Source of the DNA: Diphasiastrum complanatum
Lineage: Eukaryota > Streptophyta > Lycopodiopsida > Lycopodiales > Lycopodiaceae
Length of the DNA stretch: 64,000 nt
Assembly (NCBI GenBank): GCA_029204225.1
Contig: CM055106.1
Coordinates: 35,064,361 to 35,128,360, forward strand
Direction of reading: 5' to 3'
A program made the translations under genes and the position numbers. Under the pieces are notes generated by a model. The model saw nothing but the letters and a program-made list of their open reading frames with translations. It was not told where the DNA came from and ran no database searches. Positions 32,919 to 50,647 of this stretch are shown here, piece by piece. How positions within the stretch are numbered: the stretch's first letter is position 1; each line of letters opens with the position of its first letter.

Positions 32919-33565
32919 TGTCATGCCCACAACTAGTCTCGAATAGCGTGTCCCGCTAGAGATCAGTATGCCTACAATCCGTAAGTTAATTATGATTATG
33001 AGGGGTTTGGGACTCTCATGTGCATATGGTCATAGTTAATGGTTGGAGGCCTAAACTCATGATGGTGGATTTTTATGGGTCTATCAGTGAGTTATTGAAG
33101 AACTAAATAACGTGGCCCAGATAGGCTGCAAAGGTGTCTAGTGAGGTGTCACATTGCACTACTACTGGTGCATGGGCCTTTGAAGGTCTAAGTATACCTA
33201 TTGGGCTCTCGCTAGTGGATGCTTGATTTGTGATTGGTATGGCTCCTCTATCCCTTATGAGATATTGATCCATAGCTTGGGGGCTAGATCCGTAAGATCT
33301 AGGTTTGGTTGGGTTGGTCTGTCCACCATCCGTTTCCCTTTTGTTGCTTGTTATTGGCTTGTTGGTTTGTCCACCATCTGTTTCCCTTGTGTTGCTTTGG
33401 CTAGTGATCCTTGGATAGTGACTTTATAATAATCCAGAATTTGGTTTACCATCTATGTAGTATGTCTTCAATTCTTTAGTTTGACAACATTCCCTCATGA
33501 TTCTACAAAAACAAGGATTCCTCTAGTTAGGTCTTAACTGATATCGTCGGGGTTTTCACTACACA
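32919..33565 (+). repeat. 3' LTR of the chromovirus
   Basis: Starts TGTCATGCCC after the polypurine tract. The right end at CTACACA (33565) is my best guess; no second LTR is present to confirm it. It contains two near copies of TTGGTTTGTCCACCATCTGT (about 33310 and 33362). Confidence 0.6.
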
Positions 33566-34600
33566 GGTCAAAATGAGGATGTCCAAAACAAAGCACTTCA
33601 ATGTCTCGATTGGGATTGTCACCTTTGTATTGTACACTTAAACTCTATTCAACCAATAACAGTCCATTAAAAACCAGATGCATGGAAGCTCCATTAAGTA
33701 TTCACATCAGGAGTAAAGTCATAGTTTGAATAACAATTGACAAGAGGGAGACAACATGTGTTTGATTATTGATTTACAAATTGCTCACTTCTCAATACTC
33801 AAAATGTATTATGAAGCAGATAGTAAGCTTTTGCTCTAAAATAGTATAGATTCAAACTTGGAAGCTATGGAACCCTCTACTCTTTCTCTACCAAATCCCT
33901 CTACTCTGCCTCTGCCACTGCCTCTGCCAAATGGAATGACTGAATGAATAATAGTAGCAACAAACCTTCGTGAATGACTCGTGCAAACATATGCTTCCTT
34001 GCGCTAACCTCTGTTACATGTTGCATGTACGAGGAGGCGCTTCGTTTGCATGCCATAATGATTTCATCATTTATTTTAATAATTTACATAACTCAATTGG
34101 ATTGCTATAAAAGCTTTCTGCTTTCTATAAGAGTGACATAGTGGGATGAAAAGAATCTCAAATTTTTATGACTTCATAGATGCCTCAAACACAACCATCT
34201 TAGAAGCAAATCGCTAGCATGATTTCCAATTTGTGTGCTCAACGTGGAAAGAGAGACATAACTAATGGTTGTAATACTTTAGACATCATCAACACGTTGG
34301 CTAATCTACATGTTGCAAATATAGTTGCTCATTCTCAGATTTTCTATGACTTCACTACATAAACAAAAGCACCTATCTAAAAAATGGAAAAAAGCAATTG
34401 CAAAAACAATCAAAAAAGCAATTGGAAAGGCACACGATGGGCGGTGTGCAACATAGAAGAAAACAATTACTTGCTCGTTTACATGAGACACTCGTTTGAT
34501 TCGCCTTTTTTTTTTGAAAATTTTTTACATGCACTTTGGAAGGTGGACTGAAAGGTGCATTTAAAAAAAAATTTACTGTAAAAAAAAGAAGCTAAAAAAG
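33566..34600. other. Interval upstream of BET3
   Basis: No coding signal. AT-rich, and presumably includes the BET3 promoter. No clear TATA box can be assigned. Confidence 0.4.
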
Positions 34601-34727
34601 TTTGCCATGCTGGAGAAGGTCACCTCCTCAGTCGACCATGGTCAATGCCTTATGCCTAGGGCTACTGCCCTCGGGCGAAGGGCAGAAGCCATTCGCCAGA
34701 CACTCTATCTCGCTAAGCAAGCAAAGA

Positions 34728-34762
<35 letters not shown>

Positions 34763-34797
34763 CGTTGGTTGGATCCGAAGGCAGAAAAGAAGGATCT
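34601..34797 (+). promoter_or_regulatory. BET3 5' UTR or proximal promoter with GA microsatellite
   Basis: A less AT-rich segment with a (GA)n tract at 34729-34762, ending 36 bases before the start codon. GA/CT tracts near start sites are common in plant genes. Out-of-frame ATGs occur upstream (34606 and 34638), so the transcription start is unclear. Confidence 0.45.
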
Positions 34798-40807
<6,010 letters not shown>

Positions 40808-42476
40808 AGCCACTTGCATCGAACAAGCAGAAGGCGGCAGAAGAAAATTGAACTTCCTCTGTGCTTTTACTTTCTGAGACATTTGAAGCGTTGTTTTGCT
40901 ACTGTTCTCAGTACAGAACGCGTTTTGTGCTGTTATGTCATATGGAATGCATGAATATGCTTATGCGTTTTGTGTTTACGTGGGAACTTCAAGCTTACAA
41001 ATGATTGAAAAGTGGAATTTTTTGTGCATATTCTGATACAGTTTCAAGTGCAGTGTAGATGCCAGAAAATGCTAAATGCAAACTAGGGTTGATGCAGAGC
41101 CTTGTAGTTATGTTACAGTAAACTGGCCAGTAGTAATCTGTCTTTTTGATATTTTGTGCAAAGCGGACAGGTTATACAAGCTGCATGATGGAACAATCTG
41201 GTTAAGTTGTCCCAGATTATATGGTCATTTTGATGAAGAATCAGTCTGCAAATAAATACCCTGTAAATGATGCAGTTTGCAATTTTGAATAGAGGATTTG
41301 CCTTTTTATGCATAACCATCAGGCTTCAGGTACATTAAGAAGGGGCAGAAAAGCATGATGTTGGTTTAAGTGAGCAACGCGATGCATGCAGTAACATTGA
41401 TGTACATAACGCAATTTAGGATGTGATATGGGTTACAACCACAAACTTTCAGAACTGTTACATGGGATAAGCCATAAGAAAGGTTAGCGACACCTTAATG
41501 GAACAATTGTTTTATCTGAATATCGTTAAATAGACAAGACAACAGATGACTGTGCAAGCATTTGACTGTTGCTTCTTTTCCTTTCCTGTTAAATCAGTCA
41601 GTTAATTTTTGCGTACATGTTTGACCTGCAAAAGGATACACTTGCAGATGAATTGTGTTATGATGTGGAAAGTGTGAGAAAATGTGCAAGTCCCAGTTCT
41701 GTTCCAGCTTCGGAAATGTCTCAAGGAGTTATAAGTCCTGTTCAAAATCTGAATCTAGAATACTTATGGTCTTTTTTTCTAAATATCAAGCTTGTGATTC
41801 TCATAAGCACAAATACTTCATGATGGTCATGTTGTGTTTAGATCCAATAGACCTTTGAGCACTTCCAATTAACCTTCTCAACAGAAGCTATTACACACTC
41901 AACATTGAAGATACAAGAGCCATTCAAATAATCACTAGCATGTCATTAATGACCAAGGAAAACCTTAGGTTTGATGGTGTTTCATAATTCATTACTTGTT
42001 TCAAAGTATATATTACCCATAACTTCATACAAAGGCTAGAAGGTGGCAACACAAGCTAGATAGTAATCTGCTATTTTCCAACAAAATAAGAATTTGAATG
42101 CACAAATTTAACCACCTTACATTGATTGTAGACGTGTTGGGCAGGTGTACTCACAAGCACGCATCAGTTGTAGAAAGCAGATTTGTGTCAGAATGTTGAG
42201 ATTTCTATGCATATGTAAGTAATTTCTTGGATAGGGTTGTAGCAGGCTTCGTATTACTATGTTTGTTGGGTCAGAAGGCAACCTCTAGCACCTATAATTC
42301 AAATGATTCTATTATGAAAAATTTGTTCTGTTATTCAACAACAACTTAGGGCAAGTTGTAGTTGCTTGTCTTCATTAAAAGTGAAAAGAAGAAACACCAA
42401 GCCTAGTGCATTTATCCATAGAAAAAACTAGTAGGTAAGTTGATGAGACAGATATATACGTCCCCGACGGGGAAGT
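40808..42476. other. 3' flank of BET3
   Basis: Contains the BET3 3' UTR; no single poly(A) signal stands out. A 68-codon frame at 41617-41823 has no recognisable feature and is not called. Just before the next element is the inverted CCCCGACGGGG (about 42462-42473). Confidence 0.5.
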
Positions 42477-43168
42477 TGTGAAAGTATTGTACTTTAGGAC
42501 CATCTACGAAAGATCCACAAGAGTGATTGGATGCTTGGTTAACAATCTATCAAAAAACTAGACACAAAAAATTGATCTAGATTGGCAATTTGACAAACAA
42601 CAAGCATTAACAATCAAAAGCATTGATCAACATTGAAATCCGAGCCCACACGTGTGTACTACAGGCTGTAATATGGCCTTCAAGCTGAGAAACAAGTAGA
42701 AATTGATTTGGTTGCATTTGGATCACAAAAACTCAATGTACATAGTGAACTAGCTTGAGATTGCCAATGAGCTCCAAACTTTTTTTATCTTCTCACTATG
42801 AGAGCTTGGAATACATAGCAAATTCGACTTCCTTCTTGAAGTTAGGTGGATTTCCAGCATATAATAAGGAAGTTAACTCACTCTTCATGACCTAAAATAA
42901 AACCCTAGCCTAGATCCTAGAGTTATGCTTGGTAAGTAGCTAGTTGGTCAAATTTTCACCTTAAACTTAGGTGTAGGTCCTATAAAGTAGGGATGACCAC
43001 CAAATAGACATGACCAACTCTCTTGAGTTGACTTAACCTACATTAGGAGTGGGTTGCCATGTGGCATTTTGGCCATACATGTGTGGAACCCAATTATGTA
43101 CAAAATTTATACTATTCTTCATGGTTTTTGATCAAGCTAGATTTGCCAATTTTTGGCAATTCTTCACA
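42477..43168 (-). repeat. 3' LTR of copia family 1 copy 3
   Basis: 692 bases, TGTGAAAG...TTCACA, similar to 1281-1981 and 5146-5846, with more differences from either than they have from each other. Confidence 0.88.
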
Positions 43169-43461
43169 CTCCTCAAACTTAGCTTGATCTATCTACAACT
43201 CTCTTGCTAGATGAATGAATGCTTTTAGAAGTGTCTACAAACAAGGAACTTAGGAGACTCCAATAGAGAATGATGTCCATGAAGGATCTTTCACCACCTC
43301 TGGAAGGATCCCTTACAAGATGTTCCACAATGTGTCTATATACATGTAGCACACTTCAAAAACTATACATCATGCCAGGCCATGGATTCCAAAGCATTTT
43401 GTGCACTTCAAGATACATCAATTAAACTATTAAGTGCATACATAATGTTTCCAAAGACAAC

Positions 43462-44190
43462 TTACCTTGCTTGATCCATATGATTGAGCCTAGATGGCTC
43501 CATCTTGATACTCAAGGTTTTTCTTGGAGTCCTCGGGTCTTGAGCTTGATCCTCCACTTGACTTGACTCCAAAACATCAATGAATTGAATAAGGTGTTGA
43601 TCCAAAGGTGCTTCTTCAAGTTTACAAATCTTCCACTCTTGAAAGATCACATTTCCACCATTGACAAATTCTTTGGTGGAAAACAAGTAGACTGTACAAT
43701 CTCTATTTGAAGAACAAAACACTACCATTATTCCTAACATTGAAATAGGATAATCTTTGGTCCTTACATTGGAATCATCATGCACAAAGCATGTGGACAC
43801 AAAGATTTCCAAAGCAAATGATGTTTTATCTTTTATGACTCTATTCAAACTATTACAAAAATAGTTATCCAATGAAATTGCTTTATCAACAACAAATGTA
43901 GATCTCAAAGCATCCCATTTTATTGTTTTGTCATACAAAGTAATAAACACCATGAATCTTAAAGGTAAGAAACAAGTCACCTCATGTCTACTAAAGTATT
44001 CAAAGATAGTAGACTCTCCAATGCTCACCACCGTTGCAGGATGCACACTTAAATGGACAATTTGCATGCAATTTGATGACTCGGCCATTGTCATTGAGGA
44101 CTCCCTTGAAACTCTCATGCTTTGAGACTGATCCTCAAGATCTTTCTCATTTTGATGCTCCTCAATGCAAGCAAGGTCACACTTTTCCAA
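43462..44190 (-). pseudogene. Integrase C-terminal remnant and tail ORF of copia family 1, open in this copy
   Basis: 242 codons without a stop, covering the region that is split by a frameshift in copy 1. It holds YLFSTKEFVNGGNVIFQEW (end of integrase) and a unique N-terminal half (RESSMTMAESSNCMQIVHLS). That the same unique stretch is open here and nearly open in copy 1 shows it belongs to the family's normal coding region. No known domain other than the integrase tail. Confidence 0.6.
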
Positions 44191-44306
44191 GATCTCCTCT
44201 TAAGTGATCTTCTCCTTTGCCAAGTTCACTCTCTCAAAAGCATCACTAGCTTCCAAATTAAACAATCTTCCATGCTTAAATCCCTTTGCAATGCAAACAT
44301 CATTCT

Positions 44307-44636
44307 TCAGATGAAACAAACACCATGCTTAAAGTGGATATCCAAACCACTTTCTAAGAGAAGATCAACACTAAGCATATTCTTGGTGATTGATGGTACA
44401 TAAACGACATTTACTAGACACAAAGAGACGGTGCCAACACCATTTATCCTACACTCTTCATCATTTGCAATAAAGACAAACTTTTTAGCATCATTGAAAG
44501 AGTGTAAGGTTGAGAAAAAGTCTTTTTCACATGACATGTGAGAGCTGGCCCCACTGTCGATCCACCAATTGTCTCTTGAATTACTATTGCTTGTTGGTGA
44601 GGATGTAGATGCCCTCAAGAATACATCTACAACCAA
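44307..44636 (-). pseudogene. Protease fragment of copia family 1 copy 3
   Basis: WWIDSGASSHMSCEKDFFST with intact DSG, then a deletion around 44410 relative to copy 1 (about nine codons) and a frameshift near 44310. The frame stops at the truncation point. Confidence 0.7.
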
Positions 44637-45033
44637 TCAGAGAATTACAAGAGTGGCAGATTAGCCACGACCTAGGAAGTATCTACTGACGTCATGTCAT
44701 CAGGTCAGATCTTTGTACTTCTGAGTACTTGCGTGATCTCTGGTGGTACTCCTTGGAGCGTGAGGACAGAACGAGTTTCGTTTCCACCGTTGGTTTTGCT
44801 TATCTCGTATGCCGTTCTCTCTTGCTAGACCGCAAATGAATCTCGTTCGTGGATCCTTCGTGTTCGCGAACCGTTCATGTTCACGAACCGTTCGTCTTCG
44901 TCTCCGTTGACTTTCATGTTCGCAAAACTCTTCGTGTTTCGTGTCTCCAGATGTTCGAGTTCGCGAACATCTTCGTCAGGTGAAGGGCTAAAAGCTAGCA
45001 AGGCTTTGTAATCAGTAACACTTTGTTTCTTCA
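44637..45033 (-). repeat. LTR fragment of copia family 4
   Basis: Shares ATTACAAGAGTGGCAGATTA and the rest of its order with 60407-60666, ending TTTGTTTCTTCA in both. The left part of the LTR is missing at the copia family 1 junction. It carries a run of CGAAC/GTTCG repeats (44845-44975). Confidence 0.7.
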
Positions 45034-45162
45034 GTGGGATCATGAGGCTCCACATATCTCTTTCCTCAGAGCAGCGGCTCGCAAACAACTTATGTACATC
45101 CTGCTCTGTCGCTTTCTGCTAGCTGGTTTGCTATGAAAAATGGCCTTAGCTCGGGCTTCGTT
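45034..45162. other. 3' end of Ty3 copy B
   Basis: Short non-coding stretch downstream of ORF3; the 3' LTR expected here is absent. Confidence 0.4.
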
Positions 45163-45900
45163 CTATTCATTCACTTGCTCCAATGTCATTCCTTTTGTAG
45201 CTAGGAAATAATTGTTCTTTTGATTATAGTCTTCTTGAAATGACAAATATGAATAACCCCCCATTCCTTGATTGCCCATTGGTGTGAGAGGGTTATCAAT
45301 CAATGTATTATTTACAAGATGCGTGTACCAACTATCCTCGGTCAGGATTTCAGACATCTCGATAGAAGGGACAGTTAGTGAAAGGGCAGCATATGTATAT
45401 TCGGGAAATTTTGAATAGACAAAAGGGCATATGAAATAAGAGAAGCAATATTTACATGGTTGTAAGTGTAATATGGTCTGGTTATTGGATTAGTGGAGCA
45501 AAGAATATTATTTGTTTTTACTTCCTCCAAATAACGAGAATAGTTAGCTTTCCAATCTGTGTAGATTTTCCATAGATATTCAGATCCAGAGCTAGAAAAA
45601 TATTATTTTCAAATGTTTTTAGGTATTCTAAAATGTATATATACAAGGATCCTGCGATCACATGGATATAGTTAGTTTGCACATTGAATTTATTCTGAAC
45701 AATGGCAAGGGCAAGGATTCCTTTTTGATGCACTGTTAGTTTGGCCCAAAGAGAATTTAGGTTAGAAAAAGTCCAAGGGTTTTCCCATTGTTCTTTTGTG
45801 TAGCCAAAAAGTTTAGGTAAAAAAAGGTAATTCATTCTCCACTGGAGTTCTGGACTACAAAAGAGTGGAAGAAAGAATGTTAGTTCCTGCTAAAATGTCT
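45163..45900 (-). pseudogene. ORF3 C-terminal region of Ty3 copy B
   Basis: Two frames: 45518-45835 (YLFLPKLFGYTKEQWENPWT, then VQTNYIHVIAGSLYIYILEY) and 45163-45357 (YLSFQEDYNQKNNYFLATKG). Together they show the full C-terminus that copy A lost at 31222. No known enzymatic motif. Confidence 0.6.
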
Positions 45901-47330
45901 GAAATTCTGAGCTAAGTAGTGAATACACTACCTTGTTCTTAGTTACAACCGCTCCACTGTGTGACGCCTGAGCTTGATATGAATTAATTCTTAGTGTCTC
46001 ACAGCTGCAACACAGACTGTTTGTACCTTTGCAGCCTCCTCGGAATCGGTCTGCATCTCTTGATCCTTCTGGACTTGCTTGCAGATGGTGTCTATTTGGA
46101 TGGCCTTCTCTGATATAACCTTAGCTAGCTCATCCGTCTGCGTCTCCTGATCCTGGCATTGTGCTGATTCTTCCTCATCACAAATCAGTTAAGAAAACAC
46201 AATTGAAAACACCTGACCGGATCAACCACCACAGCACAACGTCAAGTGCAACAAGAACACAGAATTGCTCTCCTCAGACTGTATATTCAACTTACTTGTA
46301 AGTACAAAGATAAGTTCCTTAAAAACACTCAAAGGGCTCGTAAAAGAAAGATGGCCCGATAACTCTAGAACTAAGCACACGTGGTGCCATCGAAATAAGA
46401 AAGCACTGTATAAGTCGATCATTTCTATTTTAACTTTCTCCCTCAATGATCAACGTCACTTCTTATTTTAGAGTATACTCTATTCATGGAACATACCTCC
46501 ATGATAGCATTACAAGTAAAGGCTTTTTACATGACCTGGTCTAAGACTGTAGGTGTTTAAGCAAAATAATTTCGCTTTCAGAGGCATTGGATTGCTCTTG
46601 CATTTCTTCCAATACTTTGGGCGTAGCGTCCTGTCTTTTCCTTGCTTCTTCAAGTGCTATGTCCTTCCTGCTCAGCTCTGCATGGGCTGCTTCAAGCTCT
46701 TTGCTTTTATAGGACAGCTCGGTCTTGATTTCCTTCAGTTCTGCATGCCTTTGAATTAGGTTTGCTTGGAGGGACTCATACCTCGAGCCAAGCTTCCTAG
46801 AAACCTACTCTAAGTTGGCAAGATGCTAGATAACCGCCTGTGTATCCGACAGTAGTGTACCAAAAATCTTCTAATACAATTCGGCATCGAGGATTGGTGC
46901 CTCGACATCGCTTTCACTGTCCTGCTAATCATCATGAAGTTGTTCTTCTTCTTGTGGTACCAGCTCTTGTGGTATATCAGCTTGATTCTGCTCATGGTCA
47001 GTAGTATCCTCTTCTTCTTCTTCCGCGTTCCTATTTTTCTCAGTACTAGACAATGGCGTATACTGGGATGATGGTGAAGACATCCTCACCAAGCTTCCTT
47101 GACTTGATGATGATGATGATGTCTTTGCTATGCTGGTTTTGCATCTGGGATTCATCCTCAACTGATGGGGCTAGCTCTGGTAGGACTGGTGCAATCTTGA
47201 TGTCTTCCTGCACTGTTAGCACACCAGCATGCATACACAAAATACCCATCTGCAGACCCAGCCTAAAAAACTGATTAATCTTTACTAATTTACAGAATTG
47301 CTTAAAAGCAATCTGTCCGAAGGCAATAGG
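45901..47330 (-). pseudogene. ORF3 middle and coiled-coil region of Ty3 copy B
   Basis: An acidic Ser/Gln-rich segment (SSSSSSQGSLVRMSSPSSQY, then EEEEEDTTDHEQNQADIPQE) and, with several stops, a Glu/Lys/Leu heptad stretch at 46550-46800 as in copy A. There is a frame break near 47350 between this and the N-terminal part. Confidence 0.5.
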
Positions 47331-47347
47331 CTCTCCATTCAGGGCTC

Positions 47348-47788
47348 TTAGCAGATATCCCATATTTGTATTTGAGATAGTATACTTTTGCTCTGGTAAA
47401 AAGATAGAAGCAAGACAAAGCGAACAAAGCTTTTGAGATTGGGATCTCTGATGTAAGAGAGTTTATATCCCCGTTTCTCAAGGCAAGCTTCTTCCTGGAA
47501 AACTCCGCTCTCTGCGATGTGATCTGGTTTAGTAACTAACATACTGTCGTCCATAGGCAATCCTAAGGCATGACAGTAAAATCCTTCTGTAATAACAATT
47601 TCTTGATTGCGGACGGTGGTGGAAATATGTCTTTCTGTTTCACTCAAATTGCGGATCAGCTCATGACACAAATCAGTAAGAATTATTGATGGGTCGAACT
47701 GAAGAAGTCCTTCAATTCGTGCTCGTGTAGCTAGTGGTTGTAACATTGGTAACATTGGCTTTGGGTGTGTTTTGAATACAATCGCCAT
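47348..47788 (-). pseudogene. ORF3 N-terminal domain of Ty3 copy B (putative plant transposon protein)
   Basis: MAIVFKTHPKPMLPMLQPLA, then VITEGFYCHALGLPMDDSML and SYIRDPNLKSFVRFVLL. Clearly the same protein as 29081-29638 in copy A, with many differences. It lies downstream of pol and the linker on the same strand, the env-like slot of Athila elements, but has no signal peptide or membrane segment that I can see. Confidence 0.65.
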
Positions 47789-47789
47789 G

Positions 47790-48570
47790 GTGCTTGCAAT
47801 TGTAAATGAGCAATGGCGGAAAAGAGCTTGATCGCAACAATTCAGAAATCAGAGAGCAAGAATGATGAAAAGTGGTAGCGACAACAATAGAAGTGTTTGA
47901 GGTTTTACACGTATTGATGATATTTCGGCAGATTAGACTAATATTAAATGGAAGCGTGTCCTTCATTTTGAAGGTACATACTTAATAATAAAGTGTCTAG
48001 TCCTAAAAACAAAAGTAAATAAATAAATAAATAAAATACACAGATGCTTCGCTTAGTAGTTAGAAGCAAAGACTGTCATGCTCTTTGTTGAAATGCAAAA
48101 AATGTGAAGGTGTCGGGTTTTTTGCATAATTATGCAGTCCTGGTAATATGAAAACATGACGAAAAAGGTAAATGCAAAATGATGTGCAACATTTTGGCAT
48201 AAAGGCCTAATAGTGAAAAATGGAATAAAGGAAAATCTCGAAAAATGCGATGGTAGAAGTGTCGCAATTTCCGTATTTCTAAAAATGGTGAATACGCCAT
48301 ATTCCAATATGGTGTCGGATTTTTCGCAACAATAATATGGAAATGTAGCGAAGGTGTTGGGTTTTTGCAACAATACAAAACAATGCAGCGATGGTTTTGG
48401 CATTTTCGCAAAAATGTAGAACCTCGAAATGTAGCGATGTTTAAAAAATTCGCTACATATATGGGCGAAGAATGCAAAGGTGTCGGGTTTTTCGCATACT
48501 TCGGTGAAAATGATTGGACAAAACAAAATGTCGGCTTTTGAAAACTGATGCATCGGAAATTAGTCATAGT
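47790..48570 (-). repeat. TTCGC/GCGAA-rich linker of Ty3 copy B
   Basis: The core at 48050-48570 is the inverted counterpart of 27851-28800 (phrases CCAATATGGTGTCGG, GGTGTCGGGTTTTT, GAAAATG). Between it and ORF3 lies a leader-like stretch. No coding frame is convincing. Confidence 0.65.
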
Positions 48571-49470
48571 AGTGCTTCACCCTTGAGCCATTTACTCGAG
48601 TGTCAAGTAAATGTCCTTGGAGATCAGCTAATTGAAGTGATCCATTATTAGAAACTTCTATGACTTTATACGGTCCCATCCATCTGGTATGTAATTTCCC
48701 AGGAAACAACATGTGTCTGCTATCATACAGAAGCACATAGTCCCCTTTTTTAATTTTGATTTTCTTAATGGATTGGTCAAATTTTTTATTATTTTTTATT
48801 ATGAACTCGTTCAGTTTCGATTAATGAAAGACGACGATCCTCTTCCAGTTGCGTCAAAGAAATCATCCGCTCCCGGAAACTATCATGTTCGTCCATTCGC
48901 TCTTCATTACTAATGCGAAACGTCGGAACTCCGAATTCTATTGGTAGTATGGGATGCATTCCATACACAAGATAGTATGGAGTCTGCCTAGTTGTAATCT
49001 TTTCAGCAGTTCTGTATGCCCATAAAATAGACGGTAACTTCTGATCCCAATCAGAAGAATGTGTTTTTGTTACTTTATTCAAAATTTTACATAGAATTTT
49101 GTTTGCCCACTCCGTAAGCCCATTTGCTTTTGAATTATATGGAGTGGTTTGGCGATGTGTAATAGAAAACTATGACAACATGGCCTCAATGGTCTGATTA
49201 AGGAAATAGGTTCCCCTGTCATTAACAAGTTCTAAGGGACAACCATATCGCGTGATAATATTTTGGAATAAAAACTTTGCTATAGTCTTAGCATCATTCT
49301 TAATTGTGGCTTCGGCCTGGTAGCATAGTCCGTGGCATAGTCCGTATGTAACGACGACGAGATTCACGCGTGATCGGTTTGATAGGTGGCAAAATCTATC
49401 CCCCACTTCTCAAAGGCTGCTAAGGGGATAATTGGAGTAAGCGGCCAATGAGTCGCGAAGCTGGGTTTTC
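48571..49470 (-). pseudogene. Integrase of Ty3 copy B
   Basis: Separate frames give FLFQNIITRYGCPLELVNDR with GTYFLN, the middle of the DDE core around the second Asp, and SSDWDQKLPSILWAYRTAEK with TTRQTPYYLVYGMHPILPIE, the region following the catalytic Glu. The far C-terminus has WMGPYKVIE-like sequence near 48650-48700. Stops and frame changes at 49080-49170 and 49400 inactivate it. Integrase would insert the cDNA into the chromosome. Confidence 0.8.
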
Positions 49471-49905
49471 CCTGCATAGTGATCTACGTGAAAAACGAAA
49501 GAGTATCCTAAAAGATAATGTCTAGATTTCTTTACTGAATAAATCATCCCTAGTGCTTCTCGCTCTATAGTGGAATAATTTTTTTCTGATGTAGCAAGTT
49601 GCTGCATAATAAATTGGGTAATCTATATTTTGGTCATCTTTCTGACTAAGCACTACACCTATTGCAAACAATGATGTGTCTACATATACATGGAACTTTT
49701 TAGCCCAATTTGGAGGTCTGACTCTAGTGGCTTCTGCTAATGACTGTTTCAATTGATCAAAAGCTTGCTGATGGTCCTGTGACCAATGGTACTCAACAGA
49801 ATTTTTTAATAAACTTGTTAAAGGAGTTACTATTATGGCATAATCTTTAATTATAATAACCTACGTGTCCTAGAAAACCTCTAAGCTCTCATATATTAGT
49901 TGGTT
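49471..49905 (-). pseudogene. RNase H region of Ty3 copy B
   Basis: Two overlapping frames: FHVYVDTSLFAIGVVLSQKD (first catalytic Asp, normally DASxxAIGxVL) and NYSTIEREALGMIYSVKKSR (catalytic Glu in TxxExE). A frameshift near 49600 separates them. It degrades the RNA strand during reverse transcription in active elements. Confidence 0.8.
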
Positions 49906-49906
49906 C

Positions 49907-50647
49907 TCATAACTCTAAAATCATTTTTACTTTTTCGATGTCGGCTTGTATATCGTCCTTCGAAATTTTATGTCCTAACAAGATGCCTTCCCTCATCCTG
50001 AAGTAACACTTTGCTGGATGCAATTTAAGAGATGTCTCTTGACATCTTCTCAATGTTTTCTCTAATGCGTCTAAATGGACTTTAGTTGATGAATAGACAC
50101 AGGAGTCATCCATAGAAATTTCTAAAGCCTTTCTTAAAATTTTTTGAAAAATATTTGTCATCATACGTTGGAATGTGGTAGGTGCATTACAAAGACCAAA
50201 GGGCATTCGCATATACGCGTATGTCCCCCAATCAGTGGTGAAAGTGGTCTTGGATCTATCTTCCTCTTTTATAAAAACTTGGCTATAAACTGAGAATCCA
50301 TCTAAAAAGCTATAAAGTTCATGACCAGCTACCTGGTCAAGAATGGTATCTGTATACGGCAGAGGATGATGATCCTTTGCTATAGCAGCATTTAGTTTCC
50401 TAAAATCTTGGCAAACTCTAATCTTGCCCGTCTTCTTCTTAGGTACTATAACTATTGGTGACACCCACTCACTGCTTAGAACATGATATATAATTCCCGC
50501 TCTAAGACATTTATCTAATTCGTCTTTAAATAACAAGGAGTACTTTGGATTCAATCGATATTGGCGCTGCCTAATAGGTATTGTTCCCTGAATAAGTTCT
50601 ATTCTATGTTCGTCCCATTTAATTGGTATTCCTATTAAATCATCCAT
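49907..50647 (-). pseudogene. Ty3 (Athila/Tat-like) reverse transcriptase, copy B
   Basis: 246 codons without a stop: EWVSPIVIVPKKKTGKIRVC, DFRKLN, YSFLDGFSVYSQVFI, FTTDWGTYAYMRMPFGLCNA, PTTFQRMM and, at the catalytic site, ISMDDSCVYS, where the usual residue before the Met is aromatic. LGHKIS and KCYF follow. The RT body is the best preserved pol domain in the window. Flanking domains are broken, so the element is dead, but this part could reflect a recent source. Confidence 0.88.

Larger units (their letters stand above)
42477..44636 (-). mobile_element. Copia family 1 copy 3, truncated at its 5' side
   Basis: Has the 3' LTR (42477-43168), polypurine tract and the 3' half of the interior, all colinear with 1281-3490. 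The match ends at 44636 inside the protease upstream region (DVFLxASTSS); gag, primer site and 5' LTR are missing. The junction joins an LTR fragment of another copia family. Confidence 0.85.

Noticed and set aside
41617..41823. 68-codon frame downstream of BET3
   Set aside because: No motif, no splice partner and no neighbour context; probably 3' UTR or chance.
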